The notes under the pieces were generated by a model. It had not been told where the DNA came from. It searched no databases and saw only the letters and a program-made list of their open reading frames with translations. Below, in pieces: positions 24,901 through 38,365 of a stretch of 64,000 bases of DNA. Every line of letters starts with the position of its first letter. Within the stretch, counting starts at the first letter, position 1. The position numbers and the translations under genes were made by a program. The DNA comes from Galeopsis tetrahit. Lineage: Eukaryota > Streptophyta > Magnoliopsida > Lamiales > Lamiaceae. Location: positions 6,741,001 to 6,805,000 of the forward strand of contig OY776124.1 in assembly GCA_963675135.1 (NCBI GenBank), in the 5' to 3' direction.

Positions 24901-27900
24901 TGCCCGTGAAAGATTACCAGTTTGATAGACAATGCTAAGCTTAAGGACAATAGGAAAACTAATAATAATAGCAAAAATAAGAAAGATGAGACATACTCTT
25001 TTCAAATCCACAGACAAAAAAACAAAAATTCCTTCACCATTTTGATTACCTTTGCAACGAGTCCTGTAATTGATGGTTTTTTTTATCTGCCTCCTCTAAT
25101 TTTACACGTCTCTCTTCACTACATTCTTGTGCCTCATCATACTTCTTCCGCAAGTCTTCAGAAGTTTCCTGCTCCTTTTCTAAAGAAGCCTGGACCAAAA
25201 ATAGTTCAGTCAGGAATATTTCACACTGGCAAGATAGAGGACTATTGAAAATCATGTTATTAGCATCTTTTTTATAATAGTGCTTTACCTTTATACTGTC
25301 AACTTCTTCCTTTAAAGATTCAATTTTCTTGGTATCTTCGATATAAACTGGAGTTTCCTGGATAACAGGAGGCGCTTCTTGGATCGCTTTTTTTGCAGCT
25401 TCCCGTTCCTTAACAACTGTAGCATTCAATTCATCTACTTTCTTCTGCATCTCTTCCATTGAGTTCTGCAACTTTGCTATCTCTTGAGCTTTGTTTTCTT
25501 CCAAGTCAGTCTGCATGACATATAATAGAGTAAATCATTATGTATGCATGCCATCAAACAAACAAGCTAAACTAACCCAAAAATGCTGCAAACAGAAATG
25601 AAAATTTTATATGGGGTGTTTCCTTCTCCAACATAGCATACCCTTAAACGTTTTTCAAGCTGCAAACGCCATGTGAGTTCCTCTAGCTGTTTTTCAAGTT
25701 TATCTTTAGCCTCTTTGAGTGCACCTGTTTCCCTTGCAGCCTGCAGGGGAGTGCAGTCAGTATTATATAAGCCAGAAAGGCCAGCTTTTCCCACGAGCCC
25801 TAACAATATTATATATTACTATATTTAATAATAATATACTCCGTATTAACAACACAATTGTCATACCAATGGATGAAAGTTCCAGGAATACATAAATTGT
25901 TCTTCTAATATATATTAAATGAAACAATACTGATTCAACTTGGGTTTAAACTTCACACAATAAGATTTTGAATATACAAACGAAACAAGGAAAGGATTAG
26001 TATTGAAGCCAACCATCTTAAGCTTCCGCAGTTCTTTTTTCGCTACTCTTCCTCTCCATTGACATTGTGCAACTAATGTTCCCCTCTTTAGCTTCTTAAA
26101 GTGAGATGAAGCTTTATGGCAGCGCCACCGTGTCTAAAAAAGTTTAGCAATAAGTGGAAAGCTTCAACGAAAACAATTTTTTTTATAAAATAATTAATCT
26201 ACAATAATCAGGAACTTGTACCTGAATAATAATTGCAGCTTTACTTCGTCTCATAAATCTAAATTTATTGCGAGCATCCATGCTTCGTAAACCTGTTTGT
26301 ATAACAAGAGCAGACATACGGAGTCCATTATATGATTTTCTAGAGTGGTGTCTGCGTGCATTCCGCTGAACTTTCACCGCAGCTGCTTCCCTTTTCACAC
26401 CCTCATAGCGTTTGCCCGCAAGTCTACCTAAAAGAGATCAACTGCATAAAAATCCCAAGAAAAAGGTGCAAACTAACACACAACTGTGAAAGAGAGCAAC
26501 GATGAGGAGGCAATTCCAGAGCATCAATGGTATATCTTTCGAAATACATCTAATATTACAAGAACCTCGATAATTTTAGGAGGCTTACCTCTGCAAAAGG
26601 ATTGCAAATATATGGCAGCCTCCCTCACAGCTATAAAATGTTTACGAGCAATATGAGTTCGTCTTCGTCGTTGTATTATTTTGGCTGCAGAACTAAGAAC
26701 TTCAGCTCGACGAGCATCCAATTCAGCCATCTGACCAGCTCTGAGGAAGACCTTTGTTTTGCCCAACTGTAAAGACATTAACATAAGTTCATTACCTCTG
26801 CAGACACACTAATGAAGTACATCAAACTGAAAAAAATTCTAATCTACTTGCCAGAATCTACATATTGTAGAGTGGGTTAACTAGTACATCTGAACTCAGG
26901 CATGCAGTATGTCTCTAAGTTCAATAGATGGCAGTAAGAAGATATGAAACAGAAAAACATACAATAGCATTCGGCACACCACATTAAAAAATGGTTGCAG
27001 GTGAATGTAGATGGTTAGGCAGTTTAAGAAGGATTGATAAAAATTACTTTGCTACCCTCCCCTCTAAAATAGCTAAATCATTAATTCATTTCCATTGCTC
27101 TTGATGATTACAAGACGAACTCCCCACCACCTCCTCCATTTTTACGTTCAATACTTCCACCAAATTTCCCCAATGGTTAGGATTTTTTAAAATAAAATGA
27201 TGATATCATCAAATAATATGAGTCAACTTCTCATTATCCCCTGGCCTTACCTCCCTTATATTTTTTTAATATCTGAAACTCAGAAAGGATTACAAGTAAA
27301 TCTCACAAGTACACAAAAAGGGGATAAAAAACATTGAAGAACTCTAAAAGTAAATTTCTTTAGATGAAAAGATAGTCAATGTAGCAATTAATAGAAGTCC
27401 CTCTGTAAACCACTGACCAACAACCATTCCCAATTTTAATACCAAAAAATTACTTCCGAACTATATTTTTTCTTGTTTATTGGACTGCAATGTAATGAAG
27501 CCATACATTTTAGAAGCACAGGTAACTTTATTGAAGAGGGATGCCTAAAAATGACATGTGCATTTTCAGACTTATTTTTTTCAACATTTCGTTATAAGTA
27601 TATAACAACAATACCTCTTTCAACTACAGAAACAATAGAAGCACATCCTCTGTAACTGTTTTAATATGTTTTAGACAAGGGGTAATGGTTAACTATTTAA
27701 TTTTTTCATTTAGGTTTTCTGACTGAGCATGAAAGAGAGGAGAAGAATTGATAGTTTATAATTCTGAAGGGAGTTAAGTGTGATTATACTTTTCAAAAAA
27801 GTATGCAGCATGTACCTTCAAATATGCATGTAACAAATAAAATCCTTATACCTGGAAACCAACAACCCCTTTCTTTTCCAAAATCCTCTTGCATGCCAAC

Positions 27901-30900
27901 TTTTCGTCATAACTGCACATGAGATTTTGACATGACCAATAAACGATGACAAGAATTAAGTCATTAGAGCCTCAATTTCATTTCAACGTAAATTTGGTGC
28001 TTACCTTCCTTCCAAAACTTCAGGTGCGAGAAGCCCAAATCTGTTCAAGAATTCAAAGTAAGGACGGCGAGTGGGATATCCAGCGCAGCTGATCCTTATT
28101 GCCTCTAGAACACCCTGAAATAATATGTTGTGGCATATAAATAAATGTCGATAAACCAGGCAAACTTATTACATCGAAAGACAAAACCAAGCATTTATAA
28201 TACTGCAAAGATCAGAAGAACTTACACCACAACGTAGCTGCTGCATAATGTTCTGATTTTCAAATACAGCTGGTTTAAGAAGATTATTAGGCTTTACACA
28301 TCTAATGTAGTGAGGTTCGGTAGCATTTAGAGTTTCCATCAGTTGTTGTAGTTGCATCTGCATGATAAGATATTGAAATGAAACATCTGTCAATTTTCTA
28401 GAATATATAGATGATTTACCTAGATGTATCATACACTTGCACTATGCTTATAATTGGTTATAAAAATTTAAAGAAATTAATATATATAGTCCTTGAAGCT
28501 CAATAACCTTAAAGCGAGACCCAATAGAAGAAAACTTAGAAGATTTTGAGGACTCTTCAGCAACTGGAGGGAAAAGCCCAGCTACAAAACTGCATTTGGA
28601 AGAACTTAACAGATCCTGATGTTCAGGAACCACATAGTCCTTATTTTTGTCCAAGAACTGATCAGCTTGGTATTGGACCTGAAATTAGTAAAATCTGAAA
28701 ATTGAAAATCTTGGTTGTAAACAGAAAAATAAGAAGTGACAAAGTAAATTAAACATTACGTGCCTCCCCAGCATAATGTCCGATAGTAAAATCCGTACGG
28801 GATAATTTTGGTTTGATGAAGCGCTTGTGGACCTTGAATGTCTGATAGAGCTTATTACAGAATGTCTCATGCGTTGATTTTGGGAACATACTGCAAATAA
28901 AAAGACATTAGATTGGAGCAAGAAAATCATAATGGACCTTGAATAAAATTGTTGCAATAAATTAACAAAAACAACTGAACAAAAAATGGAATTTAAGAGT
29001 TTGGCTAATATGGAGAGCTGACTAGGAAAAACCATTGAGAATAAAAAAGAAAAAACTGGAAAACTGTAGAAATACTGAGGAGCCCATTACCATGCTTCAT
29101 CAAGGAGAGCAACAATTCCACCTGGTTTCTGCAAAAGAATTTCGATAAGCTCTAAATAAATGTAAACCAAAAAATCAAAATATTGTATAAATATCACATA
29201 TAATAAAAACGAAATGCATATCCAGCTTAGTCCTCAAGAAAGAAAAAAATTGCATATTATACACAATGAAATACCATATAGAATGCCATGCAAGTACCTT
29301 TATTGTAGTGAAAGAATAAGGGTGAAATAGTTTAATCAATCACTATTTTCAAGTCAGAAATTCAAAAACTCAAGAAATTCTTAGAAAAAATGAAAACCTT
29401 GTGTCATCACAAAGTGAACTTCTTTATCAACGTGTAATTCAATGATATAGTTTCAGATTAATTCTATTTATAGAATGGCGTAATAGTAACAGAAATTTGA
29501 AGATTTTCAAAGTTTGCTATCTTGTTCAATACTTTTAAATTTGTTAATTGTTGGTTCAAATTAGTTAACAATTAACATGTGCAGTGGTGTGAAAGATACA
29601 TAGAGCTTTACAGGTATGACTCTGAATTAAGATAAGATAAAAAGGAGAGAATAACTAGAGGTAATAACATGGGGGAGAAAACATTGCATGTATAACGAAG
29701 AAGTACATATTTAGTACTCCCTCCGTCCCCTCGAAAGTCTCTACCTCAACAACCCACTACACATATAATACTATATTTTTCTTAATCAATGTGCAAAAAA
29801 CAAAATGGACAACTTTCGGAGGGACGCAGGGAGTATTAAGGTTTTAATTACAGTTGGCACTTAACAAGAAAACTTCAGAAAGTCTATATAAGCAGCTCAA
29901 AAGTCTAACAGTGTGCATACTTAAACCACAGGGAAGTAGTACCTTCTCAATAAGATCTAAAACATCTTGGTTGTCAACGAACTCAATATAGCTCCAATCA
30001 ATTGCTTCCTTTGTGTACTCTTCTTGTTCCATTTTAAACACATGCTGCGAGCAAATAACATAGACTTAGCATGCTTATATAAGGAGGGTATTCATAAATC
30101 CAGCTTGATAGATATTTATTACCTGATTAAAATGTTGCTGTAACTTCTCGTTTGTAAAGTTGATGCAGAACTGTTCAAAACTGCATAGTATTATATGCTT
30201 TAATTATAATAGAGTGATAGATCATTTCTCACTTCGGAAACTATAACTGTGTTGAGTTATATTAGGATTTAAGAAGAGGACAAGGGATGGAAAATCTGAT
30301 ACCTGTTGTGTTTAAAGCTTTCAAAACCATAAATATCAAGCACCCCGATCAGACATTTTGAATTCTTATCTTGCCCAATTGAGTTATTGATCTTATTCAC
30401 CAACCTGTAATGAATTATCACATGCAAAATATAAAAAAAGTTTTAAGTATTTGAATGAATTTCATCAGATATCTAAATGATCTATTTAGACAAGATTAAA
30501 AAAGCTGTCAAGCTGAATACCAGTCAAACAGTCTAGAATATATTGTCTTGGCTAATCCATCCCTGCTAACAAGGGCACTAAGAGGATCAAGACTTCTCTT
30601 GATAACTTCTTCGGGAGTGACCATCACACGTTTACATAGTGCATCTTCCAATGCCACAGGATCACACCTAAGACAAAGAATAGTGAGAAATCCTCCAGAA
30701 GAAAATGTGCAGTCGTTTACTTTGGACAAGACAGAAGGTTATATACATTAGAAGTTCCGCAGTGGTTTTTAGATGGAACTTGGATTTTTTATCTTTTGGA
30801 ACTGATGAATCAACTTCCTTTCCCTTTCCAAAATCAATATTACCAATATGAAGAACAGCAGCAACAACCCTGAATATTGCTTCCTGAGACCCAGATAAAG

Positions 30901-33699
30901 GTGGAGTGAGAGATAGAGAGAGAAGAGGGTGGATCTTCTGTGGTTCTCCATAATATAGATTTAGCTGGAGATTATGGGCATAATCTGCATAGGACATACC
31001 TGCTCTGATTTACTTATTCCAACAATATCCATTGCTCGTCTAGTAGCAAGGTAATCATGGGCATCACTTATACCAACCAGCTCATGGCATTTTGATTGGT
31101 TAAGGTAGTGAAATGATTTGGGATGATCTAACTTGTACTTTTCAATGTCCTAAAAGGTGAAGGAAATGCAGTCACAAGGAGTGAAATTCTTGTCAAATGA
31201 ATGAAAAAGAAAGCATTAGCAAAAGAAGTCATCAGTGACAACAGAACTAAATACCTCTTTGGGTGCTGCACACAGGAGGTAAAAACAGTGATAGTTGCGC
31301 TCAGGATCAGAAACTTGGCAAACACGCGATCTTTCAAGAAGGTAAGTTCTGATAGCTGCTCCCGATATTCTCCCATGTTTGTCAAACTGAATCTCAACAA
31401 ACTTACCAAAACGACTGCAATTTACCATATATAGGACAACATCAAATGTTAAAAAATACTGAATGGTCTTCTCAAGAACATGGTTATTCTTGCCAGATTG
31501 ATTTATGAAAAGACATTCTTATTCGCCAGGGCCTGAGTATCCATATTAGGATGAGAAATGAAAAAGTGTTAAAGGGCTTCACCTGGAATTGTTATTTCTA
31601 ACAGTTTTTGCATTGCCAAAAGCTTCAAGAACAGGGTTCGACTGCATTCACAAATAGTATATAGCATCCAATACAGTTAATAATATAACTAGCAAGGCAC
31701 AAGTGACAAAACGGAAAACTATTGAAATAACTTGTGTAGAAAGCTAGTTTTATCGTGTATCATACTTCTAGGACTTGTTGTTCCACAGTTCGCCCTTCTG
31801 TAACTGCCCGGCCTCCCAAAAAGGCTAGGTACCGCATTAGCATTTTGGTGGTCTCGGTTTTACCCGCTCCACTCTCGCCACTGACCAGAATAGAGTTGCT
31901 CTTTCCTTCATTTATCATTGCTCTATTTCAAATGAATAACATTAAATTATAGTTAGCCACATATTCAAAACATTGCATATCTGTAAACCCAAAAGTGATT
32001 AATTCAACCTGTACGCAACATCAGCAACTGCAAAGACGTGAGGGCTTAGCTCTCCAAAAGGAGCTCCCTTGTATTGTTGCATCATATGTTGATTATATAG
32101 ATGAGTCAGTTTTTGAAAAGGATTTATAGCTATCAGAATATTTCCAGTGTACGTCTGCATACTCAAACAGCAGATACATATGCCCACAATTAGACCACAA
32201 TAAAAATAGATAAACAAATAATTAAAATTGGCACCAAAACAAGAACAAACTAAGAAAGCATACATAAATTTCATTGAGTTCATATCTAGTTTTCAGATTG
32301 TCCAGCACTCCAGGCTCATGCAGGTAAGACAGCTTTGTCATGTCATCAACACCTGCCGGAGGAGCTTCCATGTCTTTAGGGTGAAGTCTTGATAACTTGG
32401 TAACAACCTGAAAAAATGAACGAGGGAAACCCTCATCAACGAATCTAATCTTGAAATTACTAAGATTATAATATGCACCGATGGATTGAAATAAGCAAGC
32501 AACATATCCAGTTTTATCTACATATAGATATAAAATTTATTTGAAGTGACTTATTCAAGAATGAAGCATGTGTCACATCAGACAGTTGGTTTACAGTAGC
32601 TAACTGAAAGTCATAACAGAAGCCAACATGTAACCTAAGAGTTGAATGCCGTACTATGAGTTGAGGCCATTACAAAAACATAAAAGGAGCCTATAGCAAT
32701 TAAATTAAAGATCGTGTATCTAAAATACACCTTCTTCCCATCGTTCCTCTCGATCTCAGCATCTTGGCCAGTAATTTTAGTGACCTGTCCATCAAGCCAA
32801 GCCTTGTCAGGGTCCTCAATCCAGACATGAGACCCAACAATTATGTTCACTGGAGTGCCCTGTTAAGAGTTGAAAATTAAAAAAAAGATGGTGAAAAGGT
32901 ATTTAAATAAAAATATAATGGTAAATTTTGGAATATCAACACAAAATACATTATGTACAAATAAACAGAATTTAGTAGATGACGAGATCAACCAAGGAAT
33001 ATTCTAAATTTAACATCTGTGACTGAAGAATCAATATCATTAGCTCTTTAATGAGATAATTGCTTAAGTCGATAACAAACGTACACCAGACTTAGTTTAT
33101 TTAATTATCTTTTCTAAAGCACATAATTGCTGCACTGATTCAAAATACTCCAGCATAAGTTCAAGTAAATTAACGTGGAAAATCAGAGACTTCATTATGC
33201 AGATGATATCAACCTCCTCCAGTGAGTAGAGATTGTCTACTATAAAACTATCATCGTATATCAACCTCCTCATGAAACATTCTGAAAAAACTAGCTTCAC
33301 TGAATTTTCAGCAGGTAATTAAATATGTACCAATCATGAATTTAGTATTTTATCACGAAAACTTATTTGAGTAGGAGTGTTATGAATGTTTAAATGCAAA
33401 GGCAGCAGTAATCTATTAATAAATTCATCCAATAAAACCATAAAATAAACAGCAAAAGCATAAGAAGAATGATTTGGGGGAAATTAAATTCGTTCAAAAT
33501 TGAGTAATCTAGGTGGGTTGCTCTAAAATTAACACAACACTGAGCTAATGATCATTATATCATTCTCCGATTCTCATCTCAACCCTTAGCCCTAATTCAA
33601 ACAATGTAGGGTTAAATAAATAAATAAATTCCCCGAATCTAAGAAATTCAGCAGAAATGTGTAAAGAAGAAACGATTTAAGGGTGAGGTAGCGTACCAT
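21976..33699 (-). CDS. XI-K: class XI myosin heavy chain (XI-K type), 38 coding exons, 1530 aa
   Basis: Actin-based motor moving organelles and vesicles. Exons in gene order: 33699-33697, 32859-32731, 32407-32264, 32154-32009, 31922-31766, 31641-31583, 31414-31255, 31149-31000, 30883-30747, 30667-30521, 30404-30303, 30180-30123, 30044-29943, 29128-29091, 28890-28764, 28678-28508, 28357-28226, 28114-28005, 27912-27852, 26766-26589, 26427-26222, 26133-26014, 25740-25642, 25510-25289, 25189-25050, 24664-24553, 24470-24414, 24334-24095, 23999-23835, 23753-23550, 23470-23327, 23231-23161, 23075-22976, 22896-22840, 22758-22702, 22614-22534, 22426-22344, 22099-21976. They join in frame. Domains: SH3-like N-terminus (about 9-45), motor with P-loop GESGAGKT (156-163), switch I NNNSSRFG (about 209-216), switch II DIYGFE (434-439), IQ repeats about 735-880, coiled coil about 885-1075, globular DIL-type tail ending GFSFLLTRPE. 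Coding exon 1 is only the ATG. The intron after exon 15 has a GC donor. No frameshift seen; length equals the usual XI-K length. Confidence 0.97.
29717..29833. mobile_element. Stowaway MITE (117 bp) in a myosin intron
   Basis: Left end CTCCCTCCGTCC, right end GGGACGCAGGGAG, TA on both sides. It lies in the intron between exons 30044-29943 and 29128-29091. Its short length and shared text suggest an internally deleted relative of the relic at 18470. Confidence 0.85.
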
Positions 33700-34696
33700 T
33701 TCCAGATCCTAATCATTCAGGTTCGGATGAGTGGCGTTTTCATCTGATATCACAATTAGCATGTAACGTATGCATACATTGTTCCATAGAGCAAAAAAGT
33801 GCGGGAATTTTGGTGGGAGAAAGAAATCGAAAAGGCAGGTAGCAAATAATTTGTTGGTTTGATTTTGAAATTCTGTTTCACTCTTCTTCTCCATAGTTTT
33901 TGCATGGCAGCCTCCCTCTAACTTCGGATCTTACTCTCTCTCACTCTTTGTCGGGAATTCGTGGCTACAAAATCATCTTCTTTCCATTTTCTCCTCGCTT
34001 TTTATTTCAACTATTTTTATACCAATTAATTATTTTATCAACCGATGCATGCAGTGCAGCATTCAACTTTGCAAAATTAAATATTTCATCTTACTACTAT
34101 AATTTACCCCGTCCTATGTTTTAGTCTCTTTTGTTTTCATATTTTTTTCTCAATTTTACCTACCTTACACAACCTTTTTAATTGTACTGGATACATGATT
34201 GTCCACCGTAAAAGAGTAACATGTCGCCACCTTGTGACTCGGGCAAACATGGTATAGGAGTTCTTCTCGTCATAAACAATGGGTTAGGCCTCCCCCATTT
34301 GGACCCTCGCCTGACATGGACTAGTGCGCCCTCGACAGATCCTACCTCGACTATTGTGGCCACTTCGATACAGTGGCGTATCCAGGATTTAAAGTTTGGG
34401 GGTACGAAAAATATTAAATAAAATATTACTTTTTCCGTCTCGTGATGACTTGCATAGTTTGACCGACACACTTTTTTAAAAAATAGAATTTATTATTGTA
34501 TGGAGTCAAATAAATGAGGGGTATTTTTTATAATTTCGTGAGGTGTAATGATAATTTCGTGAGATGTAGGGTAAAATGGGATAAAAAAATGGGTGACAAA
34601 TTTTTTAAAAAATGTGTATCTAATTGCAATACGATGAAAGGTTGGGATTTTCTACAATAATCGTAAAGGTCGTGATTAAATTAATATTAAGACTAA
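33700..34696. other. myosin 5' leader/promoter side and repeat-derived DNA
   Basis: 33700-33900 is the myosin 5' leader and proximal promoter; no TATA box was assigned. From about 34190 to 34370 lies a GC-richer block unlike its surroundings, ending at CAGTGGCGTATCCAGGA, a sequence of the type found at hAT element ends (compare 55371 and 52190). Its partner end was not found. 34430-34640 resembles degenerate Stowaway text. Confidence 0.45.
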
Positions 34697-34918
34697 GGTA
34701 AAGTCTAGTATGCACTCAAGTGCATGTTGTGCACCCTAGTCCATGTGCACTTTTCAGTTTACTGACTTACACTTTTTAGTAAATGGTGTTGTATTTTTCA
34801 ATTATTACTAAAAATATTATTATACAGTTTAATAATTAAAAAGTGCAATATCATTTACCAAAAAGTGCAACATGGACTAGGGTGCACAACATGCACTCGA
34901 GTCCATAGCAGACCAACC
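34697..34918. mobile_element. palindromic MITE with TAA target duplication (222 bp)
   Basis: Long terminal inverted repeats of about 55 bp. The left arm contains AGTGCATGTTGTGCACCCTA and the right arm its reverse complement TAGGGTGCACAACATGCACT. Flanked by TAA at 34694-34696 and 34919-34921, so PIF/Harbinger-like. Non-coding; a transcript could fold into a long hairpin. Confidence 0.8.
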
Positions 34919-35116
34919 TAAGACTAAAAGTGGTGTATTTATTTAGAGTTGACTCTTTTTAATATGTAGCATTTATTTGTCCTTCTTAATTTTACAAAAA
35001 AAAAAATGCATTTATTTATGAACGGAAAGAGTACAAAACATTCATAAACGAAAATATAATTTACAAATTACAATTTCATAAATTATGTTTTTAGTGAGAA
35101 ATGTAAATAATTACTA

Positions 35117-35474
35117 CACCCTCCACTTTTAATTAAGTGTCATTCTAACAATTTTCAACAAATTAAGATATATAATCGTGGACCATTTTACCCTTCATTA
35201 ATGATAACTAATTTTAATATTAAATTTATGTTTAGTAATGAATGTGGCCAATATTGTAGGTGATATTCATGGATACAATAATTAAAGTTTATTCATGATT
35301 TATGCTATAGTATTATATTCAAAAGGGTAAAAGCTTAAATCAAGGCAAAGAAAATGGAGAGAGTATAATGTATAAGGGTAAAATTGTCAAAATTAAAGAA
35401 AAAAAGTGTAGAATGACACTTGTTTTGAAAATATTAAAAAATGCAAAGTGACACTTAATAAAAAACGGAGGGAG
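35117..35474. mobile_element. Stowaway-like MITE (358 bp)
   Basis: Left end CACCCTCCACTTTTAATTAA, right end TTAATAAAAAACGGAGGGAG, flanked by TA. Same family as the split element at 10545-11936. Non-coding. Confidence 0.8.
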
Positions 35475-35689
35475 TACAACTTACCAATAAAATTTCTAAA
35501 AAGAAATAAAAAGGAAAAGAGTCCTCAAATTTAATTGTCATTTTGTTTTCATGTATGAGTTTTTTTTTTAATCATAGAACAAACATTGATTTTTTAAATT
35601 TAAAATGTTTAATAATTACCATGAACAATCATACCCCAGAATGAATATGCCCCTTATATTCCTTTATGCCAAAATATAAATAAAGGGAA

Positions 35690-37440
35690 AATTACATATA
35701 TCTACAATGAGCCCTAGCCCATTACATATATCTACAATCCAAAAAAATTAATACTAAGATCTACAAAGGGTGTTGTTAAAGTGACCATTATACCCTTCAT
35801 CTACCCTCTTTGTCCTATTGTGAATTTTTTCAAAACTTTCAAGCTTTAATTCTCCTCTCCTTTGAATTTAATTTATAAGTGTACATTTAAATAATTGGGC
35901 AAATTTTTTACAAAGCTAATATTTATTTCAAATCAGTCTCCAAATTTTGTTAAGAATTTTAATTTATAAATTACTCATTTTATTTGTTTTGTATAAGTTC
36001 TATTCATATTTTATTTAAATTTTATTATGCATTTTTTATTCAGAATATTTTAATCAGATTTTTTATTAAAAAAATTTTTATTCAATTTTTTTTTAAATTC
36101 AGATTGCATTGTATTCGAATATAACACATTGCATACACATATAACACATTGCATACAAACAATGCATATTTATAACATACATTGCATACTAGCAACAAAA
36201 ATTGCATACTAGCAATATATAATGCATACAAGAACAATACATATGAAAAATATAAATTAGGATTTAAAAGATATAAAACTATTGAAAATATAAATTAGGA
36301 TTTAAAAAATATCCAAGAACAAAATATTCCTCCAATTTAGAGTTTGAAATTGGAAACAAAATTAATACATATGAAACAAAAATATGTATCAATGAAACTG
36401 AGGGTGTGGATCCTGGGGGTGTATTAACTGAATCTGGGGTGTGAATCCTGGGGGTGTATTAACTGAAACTGAGGGTGCACATCTGGGCTGGCAAAACCTA
36501 GCCCATTAGTAAGCCCATTGGAAGGATAGAACCCTAGTCTCTACCCTAGGACATGTGTGGCCGCCGCCTTGGAAATCCTCTCCAAATAAACTCAGACTAT
36601 AAAAAATGAAATAAATAAGCTGGAAACGAGAAAACATGGAAAAAATAAAATTCAAACAAACTCCAAACCCACAAAATTAAATATTATACCAAAATAAATT
36701 ATTACACGAACAATACCACATAGAGTGATAGAACACCAATTTTCGAAAAAGTTTTAAATCAGGAAAAAGAAAATCGGAAAAATATAATTTTTTTGAATAT
36801 GCCCAAATTTAGGCAAAATTTTAGAATCAAAACAAAAATTGGTTTTTATTTTGAAAATGAGCAAAAAATTTGTAGATCTAAAAATTTGATAAATAAAAAA
36901 AAGAAGAAAGCTGAGCAATTGTACTAGCGGCTGAGTTTGGGACTTTAGGGTTTAGGCGGAGGAGCGACGGCGAGGCGGTAGAAACTGTCGCGACGGTCTT
37001 TACATATCCGACCTTTTTCTTCTTCTACAAACCGTCGCGGCAGCCTTTACAGATCCGGTGACGACCTTCTTCTTCCTCAAAACGAGACGGCGGCGAAACG
37101 CGGAGGAGCGACAACGAGGCTTCGTGGGAGAAGGGGTGCGAACAGGCAGCGGCAGCGGCCTTTACAGATTTATTTTTGTGGTCGCCGAAAGAGAGAGAGT
37201 TGAGAGGGGTGGGTGGGGGATTTGGAGAGAGAGCGGTCAAAGCAGATTTTGAAAATGAATCTCAAAAGTTTCGGTAGAATTTCTACCGTAAAAAGAGAGG
37301 AGATTGGAGAGTGAATTCATTTAGTAAGATAGGGGCATATTAGGGCTTTTACCCCAATTTTGTAGATTTTAGTAATACCAATTTATTTGTGTGGTTTTGG
37401 GTGATACCCCTATTATTCTTGTAGATTTGAGTGAATAATC
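35690..37440. mobile_element. possible Mutator-like element with a GC-rich insert
   Basis: The two ends carry long, diverged inverted repeats: ATACTAAGATCTACAAAG then TGACCATTATACCCTTCAT at the left, and the reverse complement of the right end reads ATTACTAAAATCTACAAAAT then CCTAATATGCCCCTATCT. Long degenerate terminal repeats on a non-coding 1.75-kb body fit a non-autonomous Mutator-like element. Inside, 36930-37255 is markedly GC-rich against an AT-rich background, like a captured gene piece, but no protein family was recognised in any frame. Exact ends and a 9-bp target duplication were not established. Confidence 0.45.
36405..36475. repeat. short tandem repeat, two copies
   Basis: ATCCTGGGGGTGTATTAACT occurs twice about 35 bases apart, each flanked by GGTGTG and CTGGGG/CTGAGG text, within the possible Mutator-like element. 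Confidence 0.8.
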
Positions 37441-38365
37441 ACATAAATAAATGAGTATTCAACATTAATAATAAAATAAAGATATTAATTATAAAAAAGA
37501 AAAAAGGACCGTATTCTTGTTACATGCATGTACTCGACTCGATTAGAACTCATACAAACTTAAAATACAATATTCAAAAAATAATATATCAATTATCAAA
37601 CAAACATTTAAAATCATCATGTTGCATTTGATTCACTTCACATATTTCATTATAACAAATTAGATTTCATTTTATATGTACACGTTGATATAAGATTTTT
37701 TTTTCGACAACTACACGTGACACGACCATAAAAGTTGAATAAAATAAAACAGTGAATATAGATTGCTATAAGCCTATAACAATTAACAACGCTACCATGG
37801 TATACTAACTACCTCCCTAATTTATTTGGTTTATATCTGAATTAATCGATATTCATTCAAATATATGAAAATAAATAATTATAATGAATTTAAACGAGGG
37901 GGTACAATTTAATATACAAAATAATACTTCCTCCATGTCATACTTGTCTACTCATTTGCCCAAAGTCTCATTCTTGTTTATTCATAATCATAAAAACGTT
38001 ACATCTCTTTTAACTTACTCCCTTCAAACATTTTTTTTAATACACTTTGTTACTCTACTTTATTATGGTGCATACCATTACTTCAAAAATCAACACTCAA
38101 CGTATATTAAAACAAGATGAAACACTAAAACAAAATAGAAAATCCCGACCCACGAAAAGAAGCATGATTGGAGGATATGCATGAAATTAGAGATTTACAC
38201 TATAAGATAGAACCATAACTCAAATAAAAGACTATCCTCGATCGCAGTCCATTAGACTAAATACGCTAGATTACAAGTTCATAAGTAGCAACTTAATTCT
38301 CTAGTTTAAGCTAAAACAAGACTCCATCATCGATTCGATTGATCTAAACTCACCTCACCTCAATT
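37441..38365. other. intergenic 3' of GIF1, nothing firm
   Basis: AT-rich. A one-ended Stowaway-type relic starts near 37925 (CTTCCTCCATGTCATACTTG). The GIF1 3' UTR must occupy part of the bases just below 38366. Confidence 0.45.
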
